From the NCBI GenBank assembly GCA_964558825.1, contig CAZLGB010000079.1, positions 1-14,272 on the forward strand: 14,272 nucleotides of DNA. The letters run 5' to 3'. Positions 7,215 to 13,965 of this stretch are shown one piece after another (position 1 is the stretch's first letter; every line of letters starts with the position of its first letter). The notes beneath the pieces are model-generated. The model was not told where the DNA came from, did no database searches, and saw nothing but the letters and a program-made list of their open reading frames with translations. The stretch is from Phosphoribacter sp964558825. GTDB lineage: Bacteria > Actinomycetota > Actinomycetes > Actinomycetales > Dermatophilaceae. Position numbers and translations under genes: made by a program.

Positions 7215-8335
7215 TCCGGTTGCGCCTGGAGCGCCGGCTGCGGCCGCGTTGGTGGTACTCCTACCTCGCCCCGATCGGTGCCGTCATCGCCGCCCTGCTC
7301 GTCGGGGCGATCTTCCTGGCGATCCAGGGGTTCGACGCCATGGCCGTCTACCAGGCCCTCTTCGAGGCGAGCTTCACCACGGCATACGGCATCACCGACA
7401 GCCTCGCCATCGCGACCCCGCTCATCATGACCGCGCTGGCCGCCGGCGTCGCCTTCCGGATGAACCTGTTCAACATCGGCGCCGAGGGCCAGTTGTATGC
7501 CGGTGCCATCGCCGGCAGCTGGGCCGGCATCGCGCTCGCCCCCAACCTGCCACCGATCCTCGCGATCACCGTGACGCTGATCTTCGCCATGCTCGGCGGC
7601 CTGCTCTGGGCCCTGCCGATGGCGGTTTTCAAGGCCTACCTCGGCACCAACGAGATCATCACGAGCCTCATGCTGACCTTCGTCGGGCTCTACGCCATGC
7701 GCTACCTCATCTACGGCTCCAGCTCCTTCTGGCGCGACCCCACGTCGAAGAACTTCCCGCGGGGCAAGAAGATCGACGCCGCCGCCGAGCTGCCCCTCTT
7801 CGGGTCCTACCGCACCGGCTGGGGCCTCGTGCTCGTCATCGCCATCGCCATCGCGATCTGGGCGCTGCTCAAATACACCAAGGTCGGCTACGACATGGCC
7901 GTCGTCGGCTCCTCCCCCAACGCGGCGAGGTATGCCGGCATCCCCAGCAAGGCGGTCATCCTCGGGACGCTGCTGCTCTCCGGCGCGCTCGGTGGCATGG
8001 CCGGCGGCGTCGAGGTCGCCAGCCGCTCGCACGCCCTCGACCCCAACGGGCTGGCGCTCGGGCTCGGCTTCAGCGGCATCGTCGTCGCGGCGCTGGCGCG
8101 CTATCACCCCATCGGGATCATCGTCGTCGCCTTCTTCCTCGGCGGCCTGCGCAATGCCGGCACGGCCCTGCAGAGCCTGCCCGGCCAGCGCGTGCCGGAG
8201 GAGGTGTCGCTCATGCTCCAGGGGGCGATCCTGCTCTTCGCCATCGGTGCCGAGATCTTCGTCCGCAACCGGCTCCATCTGGTGCGCCCCACCAAGGCCT
8301 CGTCGACGAGCGGCGACAAGGCGGCGACGGCATGA
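7211..8335 (+). CDS. ABC transporter permease, BPD_transp_2 family (YufP-like)
   Basis: This 374-residue membrane subunit of the BMP-type importer has a basic N-terminus (MIRLRLERRLRPR) followed by about eight to nine hydrophobic segments (near 19-39, 66-82, 96-112, 115-140, 148-168, 204-220, 249-268, 284-296, 300-320, 333-350). NIGAEGQ (88-94) is the conserved motif of the branched-chain/nucleoside permease family and lies near the cytoplasmic coupling region. A polar C-terminal tail of about 20 residues is probably cytoplasmic. The ATG overlaps the ATPase stop (ATGA 7211-7214), with GGGAG (7199-7203) as ribosome site. It forms a heterodimeric pore with the following gene product. Three copies of GTATGCCG lie in this gene. 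Confidence 0.94.
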   Translation: MIRLRLERRLRPRWWYSYLAPIGAVIAALLVGAIFLAIQGFDAMAVYQALFEASFTTAYGITDSLAIATPLIMTALAAGVAFRMNLFNIGAEGQLYAGAIAGSWAGIALAPNLPPILAITVTLIFAMLGGLLWALPMAVFKAYLGTNEIITSLMLTFVGLYAMRYLIYGSSSFWRDPTSKNFPRGKKIDAAAELPLFGSYRTGWGLVLVIAIAIAIWALLKYTKVGYDMAVVGSSPNAARYAGIPSKAVILGTLLLSGALGGMAGGVEVASRSHALDPNGLALGLGFSGIVVAALARYHPIGIIVVAFFLGGLRNAGTALQSLPGQRVPEEVSLMLQGAILLFAIGAEIFVRNRLHLVRPTKASSTSGDKAATA

Positions 8336-9267
8336 ACGACACCGCCTTCGTCCTCATGCTCGCCGCCTCGATGGTCGCGGCCACCCCCATCGCGCTCGCG
8401 GCGCTCGGCGAGCTGCTCGCCGAGCGCTCCGGGGTGCTCAACCTCGGCGTCGAAGGCATGATGCTCATCGGCGCCGTCACAGCCTTCCAGGCCGGCGCGA
8501 AGACCGACAACCTCTGGATCGCCCTGCTCGTCGGCTGCCTCGCGGGCGCGGCGCTGTCGGCGATCCACGCCTTCCTCACCATCACCCTGCGCGCCAGCCA
8601 GATCGTCACCGGGCTGTCGCTGACGATCTTCGGCACCGGCCTGGCGACCTTCGTCGGCAAGTCGATCGAGGGCCAGCCCCTGGCCACCGACTTCCGGCCC
8701 ACGGCCTGGGGACCGCTGGCCGACATCCCGGTGCTCGGGCCGGTGCTGTTCAAGCAGGACCCCATCGTCTACGCCACCATCGTCCTGGGCGTGCTCATCT
8801 CCTTCTACCTGCGCCGCACCCGCGCCGGCCTGTCCTTGCGGGCCGTCGGCGAGTCGCCCGCGACCGCCGACTCGATGGGCATCCCCGTCGTCGCCTTCCG
8901 CTATGTCCACGTGCTGCTCGGCGGGGCGTTTGCAGGGGCGGCAGGGGCCTATCTCGTCCTCGGTCAGGTGCCCTCGTGGAGCCAGGACAACACGACGGGC
9001 GGGCTCGGCTGGATCGCCCTCGCCCTGGTCGTCTTCGCCTCGTGGCAGCCGATCCGCCTGCTCTTCGGGGCGTTCCTCTTCGGCTTCTCGCGCCAGCTCA
9101 ACTTCTTCCTCCAAGGGCTGGGCGTCGCCGTGCCGGCCGAGGTCCTGGCGATGCTGCCCTACCTGCTGACCATCGTCGTGCTCGTCGTCTGGGGCAGCCG
9201 CGACCTGCGCCGCCGGGTCGGGGCTCCCGAGGCGCTCGGGTTGGCCTACGTCCGCGACGAGCGCTAG
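8332..9267 (+). CDS. ABC transporter permease, BPD_transp_2 family (YufQ-like)
   Basis: This is the second pore subunit, 311 residues, shorter than its partner as usual for YufP/YufQ pairs. NLGVEGMM (37-44) is the counterpart of the NIGAEGQ motif of the first permease. Hydrophobic segments run from near residue 5 to the end, with the family block RAGLSLRAVGESP (about 165-177) that resembles the coupling helix. The ATG overlaps the previous stop (ATGA 8332-8335). The gene ends in TAG inside a perfect 10-nt palindrome (9261-9270) and is the last gene of the importer operon. No deaminase, phosphorylase or nucleosidase follows, unlike many nucleoside importer operons. Confidence 0.94.
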   Translation: MNDTAFVLMLAASMVAATPIALAALGELLAERSGVLNLGVEGMMLIGAVTAFQAGAKTDNLWIALLVGCLAGAALSAIHAFLTITLRASQIVTGLSLTIFGTGLATFVGKSIEGQPLATDFRPTAWGPLADIPVLGPVLFKQDPIVYATIVLGVLISFYLRRTRAGLSLRAVGESPATADSMGIPVVAFRYVHVLLGGAFAGAAGAYLVLGQVPSWSQDNTTGGLGWIALALVVFASWQPIRLLFGAFLFGFSRQLNFFLQGLGVAVPAEVLAMLPYLLTIVVLVVWGSRDLRRRVGAPEALGLAYVRDER

Positions 9268-9297
9268 CGCCTCTGCCGGGCCGACCGGCATACCCCC

Positions 9298-9303
9298 TAG
9301 CCT
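9298..9303 (+). promoter_or_regulatory. -10 box of hisN (leaderless)
   Basis: TAGCCT fits TANNNT and ends exactly 6 nt before GTG 9310, placing the transcript start on that codon. This favours 9310 over the in-frame GTG at 9304, which would lie upstream of the predicted +1. Confidence 0.55.
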
Positions 9304-9309
9304 GTGACC

Positions 9310-10089
9310 GTGAGCTACGACGACGACCTGCGCCTTGCCCACGTGCTCGCCGACGCGGCCGAGCGGGTGACGATGGCGCGTTTTCGGGCCGAGGATCTGC
9401 ACGTCGAGACCAAGCCCGACCTCACCCCGGTGAGCGACGCCGACCGGGCCGCCGAGGAGCTCATCCGCGCCCAACTGGCCCGCACCCGGCCGCGCGATGC
9501 CGTCGAGGGCGAGGAGTTCGGCACGACCGGGCACGGGCCGCGCCGGTGGATCCTCGACCCCATCGACGGGACGAAGAACTTCGTCCGTGGCGTGCCGGTC
9601 TGGGCGACCCTCATCGCGCTCGTCGACGGCGACGAGCCGGTCGTCGGGCTCGTCTCGGCACCGGCCCTGCAGCGTCGCTGGTGGGCCGCCAAAGGCGCCG
9701 GGGCGTATGCCGGGCGCAGCCTCTCGGCGGCCAAGCGGCTGCACGTCTCGGGGGTCTCGACCCTCGCCGACGCCTCGCTGTCCTATGCCTCGCTCGGCGG
9801 CTGGCAGGATCTGGACCGCCGCGATGACTTCCTCGAGCTGATGGACGCGTGTTGGCGCACCCGGGCCTATGGCGACTTCTGGTCCTACATGCTGCTGGCC
9901 GAGGGGGCCGTCGACATCGCCGCCGAGCCGCAGCTCGCCACCTATGACATGGCCGCGCTCGTGCCGGTCGTCACCGAAGCCGGCGGGACCTTCACCGGGC
10001 TCGACGGCCGACCCGGTTGCTGGAGCGGCAACGCCGTCGCCACCAACGGCCTGCTGCACGAGGCTGTCCTCGACCTCATCGGCGACTGA
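9310..10089 (+). CDS. hisN: inositol-monophosphatase-fold phosphatase, likely histidinol-phosphatase
   Basis: This 259-residue Mg-dependent phosphatase belongs to the IMPase fold. Metal-ligand motifs are seen: GEE (67-69), DPIDGT (83-88, with D83 and D86) and YDMAAL (212-217, with D213) in place of the commoner WD. The N-terminal pattern (SYDDDLRLA, TKPDLTPVSDAD) and NFVRGVPVWATLIAL closely resemble, from memory, the corynebacterial HisN that dephosphorylates L-histidinol phosphate in histidine synthesis, so that role is preferred over inositol-phosphate hydrolysis. The start at 9310 is supported by the -10 box spacing; GTG 9304 would add two residues. It sits 42 nt after the importer but has its own promoter. 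In streptomycetes hisN lies, as I recall, close to aroA and rsgA, so the importer may have been inserted between them. Confidence 0.85.
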   Translation: MSYDDDLRLAHVLADAAERVTMARFRAEDLHVETKPDLTPVSDADRAAEELIRAQLARTRPRDAVEGEEFGTTGHGPRRWILDPIDGTKNFVRGVPVWATLIALVDGDEPVVGLVSAPALQRRWWAAKGAGAYAGRSLSAAKRLHVSGVSTLADASLSYASLGGWQDLDRRDDFLELMDACWRTRAYGDFWSYMLLAEGAVDIAAEPQLATYDMAALVPVVTEAGGTFTGLDGRPGCWSGNAVATNGLLHEAVLDLIGD

Positions 10090-10101
10090 CCACGCTCGCT
10101 T

Positions 10102-10124
10102 GCGGCCGACGGCGAGACCGCCGC
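10102..10124. terminator. possible hairpin between convergent genes
   Basis: Between the convergent ends of hisN and ogt, GCGGC (10102-10106) can pair with GCCGC (10120-10124) around a 13-nt loop. There is no T-tract on either side. The location between two stops on opposite strands is the main argument for a terminator; the hairpin itself is weak. Confidence 0.22.
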
Positions 10125-10129
10125 GCCAC

Positions 10130-10645
10130 TCAGAACAGCTCGAGCTGATCGCGCTCGGTTGCCACTCCCTCGAGGCGCAGCAGCGCCTCCTTGCGCGCGA
10201 GCCCACCGGCATACCCGGTGAGCGTGCCGTCGGCACCGATGACCCGGTGGCAGGGCACGACGATGGGGATCGGGTTGGTGGCATTGGCCGAGCCGACGGC
10301 GCGCGAGGCCGAGACGGGCAGCCCGAGCCGGGCGGCGATCTGACCGTAGGTCACCGTCGTGCCATAGGGAATGGCCACGAGCTCGCGCCAGACGGCCTGC
10401 TGGAAATCTGATCCGCGTGGGCCGAGGGGCAGGTCGAAGGCTTTCAGCGAACCGGCGAAATAGGCCCGCAACTGGTCGGCGCAGGCGTTGAGCACGTCGG
10501 GCAGCTCCCCCGCGGCAACGTCCCCCGGTGCTGTCACCCCGTCGAAGCGGATCGCCGACACCCTGGCGCCATCAGCCGACTCCAGGCGCAACGGACCGAT
10601 GAGGCTCTCGATGACCAGGGCGAGCGGCGCGGGCGGTGCGGCCAT
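10130..10645 (-). CDS. ogt: methylated-DNA--protein-cysteine S-methyltransferase
   Basis: This suicide repair protein transfers the methyl group from O6-methylguanine (or O4-methylthymine) in DNA to its own Cys. The 171-residue product has the active-site PCHRV with C132, preceded by NPIPIVVPCHRVIG as in the family, the DNA-binding helix and arginine finger SRAVG (114-118, R115) and the conserved YGTTVTYGQIA block (94-104). Length fits Ogt rather than the fused Ada regulator. Start ATG 10645 is chosen because a TANNNT box ends 7 nt upstream, inside the 22-nt gap after the M16 peptidase gene, so it may be transcribed alone as a leaderless mRNA. A longer upstream reading runs into the M16 gene and shows no family homology. 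Confidence 0.93.
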   Translation of the reverse strand: MAAPPAPLALVIESLIGPLRLESADGARVSAIRFDGVTAPGDVAAGELPDVLNACADQLRAYFAGSLKAFDLPLGPRGSDFQQAVWRELVAIPYGTTVTYGQIAARLGLPVSASRAVGSANATNPIPIVVPCHRVIGADGTLTGYAGGLARKEALLRLEGVATERDQLELF

Positions 10646-10652
10646 GGCACCG

Positions 10653-10658
10653 ACGATA
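10653..10658 (-). promoter_or_regulatory. -10 box of ogt (leaderless)
   Basis: TATCGT on the minus strand lies 7 nt before ATG 10645, in the short gap after the inactive M16 subunit gene. It would let ogt be expressed independently of the peptidase pair. Confidence 0.45.
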
Positions 10659-10667
10659 GCCGCGAGC

Positions 10668-12047
10668 TCAGTTGGCGACGACTCGCAACGCCCCGCGACC
10701 CAGCGCCCCCACCCCGTCGGCAAAGGTCGCGGCGTCGCCGACGAGCACGATCGTCCAGGCCCCGTCGACGAAACGGCGGTATGCCGCGCCCAGTCCCTCG
10801 GGGTCCATCCGGTCGATCCCGGCGAGGGTGCGGCTGGTGAAATCGGTGCCGAGCCCGTCATAGGACAGCGAGGCGGCCTCGTCGGCGACCGCGTCAGCGG
10901 TGGCGAACCGCGACGGCGCGGTGAGGACGAGGAAGTGGGCGGCCTGGCGCGTCTCGGCCTCGGTGAAGCCGTCGCGCGCGCCGTCGAGGACTCCGAGCAA
11001 CAGCCCGAGCGCGTCGGCCGTCACCTCGGAGCGGACGCTGCCGGCCGTGACGAAGAGCCCGCCCCGACGCCGCGGCCGGAAACTCGAGCGCATGCCGTAG
11101 GTGTAGCCGCGGTCCTCGCGCAACAGGGCGTCGATGCGCGAGGTCGGCGACCCGCCGAGGGCGAAGGCGAGCATCGGATAGGGCGCCCACCCGGTGTCGA
11201 CGTGGCGGTCGGGCCCAGGGCAGCCGACCATGAGCTCGGTCTGCACCGACCCGGGACGGTCGACGATGACCACGCCGATCCGGTCAGGTGCGACCGGGGC
11301 CGCCACCCACGGGCCGGGGGCGACCCGGTCCTGGCTCGGGCGCCAGCCGCCGAGCGCGCGCTCGATCGCGGCGAACGGGTCCAGCGCGGACAGGTCGCCA
11401 GAGATGACGACGGTGGCCCCCTCGGGGCCGACGTGCCGGGCATGGAAGCCGGCCACGTCGTCGTGCGTCAGCCCGGCGACGGTCTCGGCGCTTCCACCGA
11501 CGGGGCGCGACGCGCGCGTCGCCGGGTCGAAGTAGGTGGCGGCGAACTGGCTCGCGGCCCGGTGCGCGGCCATCGAGCGCTCCTGCTCGACCTCGGCCAG
11601 CCGAGTGGAGACATGACGACCGACCTCCTCGGCGGGGAAGGCCGGCTCGGTCAGCGTCTGGCTCAGCAGATCGAGGGCATAGTCGAGATGCCCCTTGGCG
11701 ACGTCGACCTCGACCGACAACCCGGAGTCGCCGGCGCCGGCACCATAGGCCACCCCGCGGCGCTCGAGCAGCCGCGCGAACTCCGTGGCCGTATGCCGGC
11801 CGGTGCCCTCGTCGAGGGTGCGCGCCATGATCGTCGCGACGCCCTCCGACTCGCGTGGCTCGACCCGCAACGGCAGCGGCATGGCCAGCCGGATCGAGTG
11901 GACGTATTGACCGGGCAGGTCGTAGGCCAGCACGGTGAGGCCGTTGTCGAGCGTGCGGCGCGCCGGCTCCGGCACGGCATACGGATCGGCGGGGGCGACC
12001 GCGGGGCGAGGCAGCGCCTCGGGGACGGCGGGACGAAGGTCGCTCAT
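10668..12047 (-). CDS. M16-family peptidase-like protein, inactive partner subunit
   Basis: This 459-residue protein has the two-domain M16 fold pattern but lacks the zinc site. Where the active partner has HLFEH, the aligned stretch here (residues 72-76) reads TIMAR. It keeps the second-domain signature R310-x4-Y315-x-Y317 (REDRGYTY), which in M16B enzymes contributes the substrate-binding Arg/Tyr pair in trans to the active subunit. A Pro/Ala-rich N-terminal extension of about 30 residues precedes the fold. It is therefore expected to form a heterodimer with the upstream peptidase, similar to mitochondrial processing peptidase or Sphingomonas-type pairs. The ATG overlaps the stop of that gene (ATGA 12044-12047), with GGAG about 8 nt upstream. 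No signal peptide is seen, so a cytosolic location is likely. Confidence 0.93.
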   Translation of the reverse strand: MSDLRPAVPEALPRPAVAPADPYAVPEPARRTLDNGLTVLAYDLPGQYVHSIRLAMPLPLRVEPRESEGVATIMARTLDEGTGRHTATEFARLLERRGVAYGAGAGDSGLSVEVDVAKGHLDYALDLLSQTLTEPAFPAEEVGRHVSTRLAEVEQERSMAAHRAASQFAATYFDPATRASRPVGGSAETVAGLTHDDVAGFHARHVGPEGATVVISGDLSALDPFAAIERALGGWRPSQDRVAPGPWVAAPVAPDRIGVVIVDRPGSVQTELMVGCPGPDRHVDTGWAPYPMLAFALGGSPTSRIDALLREDRGYTYGMRSSFRPRRRGGLFVTAGSVRSEVTADALGLLLGVLDGARDGFTEAETRQAAHFLVLTAPSRFATADAVADEAASLSYDGLGTDFTSRTLAGIDRMDPEGLGAAYRRFVDGAWTIVLVGDAATFADGVGALGRGALRVVAN

Positions 12048-13354
12048 GGGGTGGGCTCCGTGGTCGGCGCCGAATCTGCTGGCGCGGCAACGCGATAGAT
12101 GACGACTGCCCGTGCCTGTGGGCGCAGCCAGGTGGCCGCCGCACGGCGGACCTCCTCGGCGGTCAGCGCGGCGATGCGGTCGAGGAAGGTGTTGACATAG
12201 CCGGGGTCGTCATGCAGGGCCGCGTAGTGGGAGATGTGGTCGGCCCGCTCGTCCTGGGCGGCGAGGGCCGAGAGCCAGGCCCGCTCGGTCTCGGCGAGGG
12301 TCGCCTCGAGCTCCTCGGCGGTCGGTCCTTCGACCGCAAACCGTTCGAGCTCGGCGCAGATTGCGGCCTCGATGGCCTCCGGCTCGAAGCCCGCCGCGAC
12401 ATCCGCCGAGATCAGCCCGAGCGACACTCCGCCGGACAGCCCCATCGGGTGGGCCGAGAGGCCGGTGGCCGCCTGCTCGGCCCGCACGAGCCGCTCCACC
12501 AGGCGCGAGGAGGACAGCCCGCCGAGCACGTCCAGCGCCACGGCGCAGGCGTGGAAGTCGTCGGTCGCGTCGGCCGGCAGGCGCAGCCCGACGTAGATGC
12601 GGTCGTTGGGCACCTGCTCGTGTCGCTCGAAGCGCACCGGTGCGGGCAGCGACGGCAGCGGGGGGATGAGCCCGTCGACCCGCGGGGTGGCCGACGCCGG
12701 CAGCGGCCCGAAGTAGCGCTCGGCCGCGGCGAAGCCCTCGTCGGGGGTCACGTCCCCGACGAGGGTGAGCACGGTGTTGTTGGGCCCGTAGTGCGTCGCG
12801 TAGAACTCGTGGACGTCGGCGAGGGTCGCCGCCTCGAGGTCGGCCATCGACCCGATGGTCGGGTGGTGATAGGGGTGGCCCTCGGGGAAGACCGTCGCGT
12901 AGACGTCACGCAAGGCGTTGCCATAGGGCGCGTTGTCGTAGCGCTGACGCTTTTCCTCCTTGACGACATCGCGCTGGTTGTCGAGGTTTTCCTGGGTCAC
13001 GGCATCGAGCAGGCGCCCGTGGCGGTCGGCCTCGAGCCAGAGGGCGAGCTCGAGCGCGCCGCGCGGGATCGTCTCGAAGTAGTTGGTGCGGTCGAACCAC
13101 GTCGTCGCGTTGAGCCGGCCACCGACGTCGTAGAGCGCCGAGAAGTGCTCGTTGGCCCCGACATTGCGCGATCCCTGGAACATCAGGTGCTCGAAGAGGT
13201 GCGCGAAACCGGTGCGCCCGGGCACCTCGTCACGCGAGCCGACACGCACCCAGATGTTGACCGTCACGGTCGGCACGCTGTGGTCCTCGGAGACGATCAC
13301 ACGCAGCCCGTTGGCCAGCGTGCGTTCGGCGAGTGGATAGGAGATGGCGACCAC
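12044..13354 (-). CDS. M16-family zinc peptidase, catalytic subunit
   Basis: This 436-residue metallopeptidase has the inverted zinc motif HLFEH (H52, E55, H56) and the third ligand E133, 77 residues after H56, as in the pitrilysin/insulinase family. NATTWFDRTNYF (82-93) is the conserved strand next to the active site. The family digests short peptides or processes presequences; the substrate here is unknown. Only the first gene of the pair carries zinc ligands, so activity probably needs the downstream partner. The start is GTG 13354: a TAGGGT box ends 6 nt before it, giving a leaderless transcript, and the product begins directly with the first M16 strand. No signal peptide is apparent. The gene begins a two-gene operon, possibly read through to ogt. 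Confidence 0.95.
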   Translation of the reverse strand: MVAISYPLAERTLANGLRVIVSEDHSVPTVTVNIWVRVGSRDEVPGRTGFAHLFEHLMFQGSRNVGANEHFSALYDVGGRLNATTWFDRTNYFETIPRGALELALWLEADRHGRLLDAVTQENLDNQRDVVKEEKRQRYDNAPYGNALRDVYATVFPEGHPYHHPTIGSMADLEAATLADVHEFYATHYGPNNTVLTLVGDVTPDEGFAAAERYFGPLPASATPRVDGLIPPLPSLPAPVRFERHEQVPNDRIYVGLRLPADATDDFHACAVALDVLGGLSSSRLVERLVRAEQAATGLSAHPMGLSGGVSLGLISADVAAGFEPEAIEAAICAELERFAVEGPTAEELEATLAETERAWLSALAAQDERADHISHYAALHDDPGYVNTFLDRIAALTAEEVRRAAATWLRPQARAVVIYRVAAPADSAPTTEPTP

Positions 13355-13360
13355 TTGCGC

Positions 13361-13366
13361 ACCCTA
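13361..13366 (-). promoter_or_regulatory. -10 box of the M16 peptidase operon (leaderless)
   Basis: TAGGGT on the minus strand ends 6 nt before GTG 13354, so the message should start on the codon itself. The remaining gap to the thioesterase gene (13367-13443) is very GC-rich with short palindromes such as GCCGCGCGGC at 13383-13392, but shows no T-tract terminator. Confidence 0.55.
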
Positions 13367-13443
13367 CATGTCGCGTCGGCGGGCCGCGCGGCGCGCTCGG
13401 CCCAGCGGGCTCGGGGCGTCGCGCGTGGCCTCCCCGCGCCGAC

Positions 13444-13935
13444 TCAGCCGCGAGCACGCAGCCCGGGCGGCGGCCCGAGGTATGCCGTGAGCGCTCCCCT
13501 CACGGTGTCGTCAAGGGCCCAGGGCGCCCCGGCGTCGAGGTCGACCAGGACGATCGTCGTGACGACCCGAGCAGCCACCGGAGCCTGCGGATCCTGGCGG
13601 ATCTCGCAGGCGAGGTCGAAGGACGAGCCGCCGAGCCGGCATACCCACAGCTGGGACTGCAACGGCTCGGTCGGCGAGTACCACAACTCGCGCAGATAAT
13701 CGGCTCGGTGCGCGGCGACGAGCGAGACCACCCGACGCGGCGCCTGGTCGAGCAGCCCCGGGGTGATCGTTGCGCCCGAAGGCTCGCGCATCCCCAGCAA
13801 CTGGAAACGCGTCTCGTCGGCGACGCGCAGAATGTGCAGATTGTCCAGATGCCCACCGGGGTTGAGATCGGACACCCGGGCCGGATAGCGCCAGCTGAGC
13901 CGGGGGTGGTCGGGGTCACCGGGGGTGCTCGCCAT
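13444..13935 (-). CDS. 4HBT/hotdog-fold acyl-CoA thioesterase-like protein
   Basis: This 163-residue protein has the hotdog-thioesterase pattern: SWRYPARVSDLNPGGHLDN (14-32) matches the D-x-N-x-x-G-H-x-x-N active-loop motif of 4-hydroxybenzoyl-CoA thioesterase relatives (D23, N25, G28, H29, N32), followed by a long helix with E41. Length is normal for a single-domain enzyme. The natural acyl-CoA is unknown. Start ATG 13935 is chosen because a TANNNT box ends 7 nt before it and because upstream codons show no homology. The gene is divergent from the membrane protein at 13966, their starts being only 30 nt apart. Confidence 0.85.
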   Translation of the reverse strand: MASTPGDPDHPRLSWRYPARVSDLNPGGHLDNLHILRVADETRFQLLGMREPSGATITPGLLDQAPRRVVSLVAAHRADYLRELWYSPTEPLQSQLWVCRLGGSSFDLACEIRQDPQAPVAARVVTTIVLVDLDAGAPWALDDTVRGALTAYLGPPPGLRARG

Positions 13936-13942
13936 GGGCGCC

Positions 13943-13948
13943 AATCTA
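13943..13948 (-). promoter_or_regulatory. -10 box of the thioesterase gene (leaderless)
   Basis: TAGATT on the minus strand lies 7 nt before ATG 13935. Only 5 nt separate it from the opposing -10 box at 13954. Confidence 0.5.
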
Positions 13949-13953
13949 GGCCC

Positions 13954-13959
13954 TAACCT
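13954..13959 (+). promoter_or_regulatory. -10 box of the divergent membrane-protein gene (leaderless)
   Basis: TAACCT ends 6 nt before ATG 13966, the same geometry as hisN and the M16 peptidase. The two opposed polymerases could hardly bind at the same time. Confidence 0.5.
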
Positions 13960-13965
13960 GTTGGC

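Larger units (their letters stand above)
393..13644. repeat. dispersed octamer GTATGCCG, 18 copies
   Basis: As GTATGCCG on the plus strand, copies start at 393, 1132, 3816, 7495, 7930, 9705, 10779, 11791 and 13480. As CGGCATAC they start at 1103, 1212, 2377, 3271, 7380, 9286, 10207, 11975 and 13637. Each GTATGC hexamer I found by eye extends to the octamer. The preceding base is G in 11, C in 6 and T in 1. Copies fall in coding and non-coding DNA and in different codon phases (for example Tyr-Ala, Arg-His-Thr, Gly-Ile-Arg, Gly-Met-Pro, Val-Cys-Arg), so the signal is at the DNA level. I do not know a named element with this sequence. Confidence 0.75.

Noticed and set aside
9261..9289. Perfect palindrome GCGCTAGCGC over the permease stop followed by a 5-bp GC hairpin (9275-9289)
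   Set aside because: No T-tract and short stems; short GC palindromes are frequent at this composition, so a terminator is not supported.
8104..10284. Open frame of 726 codons on the minus strand across permeases and hisN
   Set aside because: It crosses the ends of several well-supported plus-strand genes, and its translation is Gly/Arg/Asp-rich with no motif.
10488..12098. Open frame of 536 codons on the plus strand over ogt and the inactive M16 gene
   Set aside because: Shadow of the minus-strand genes, no recognisable domain.
12212..13699. Open frame of 495 codons on the plus strand over the active M16 gene
   Set aside because: The minus-strand gene has the full zinc-peptidase signature; the plus-strand product is compositionally biased.
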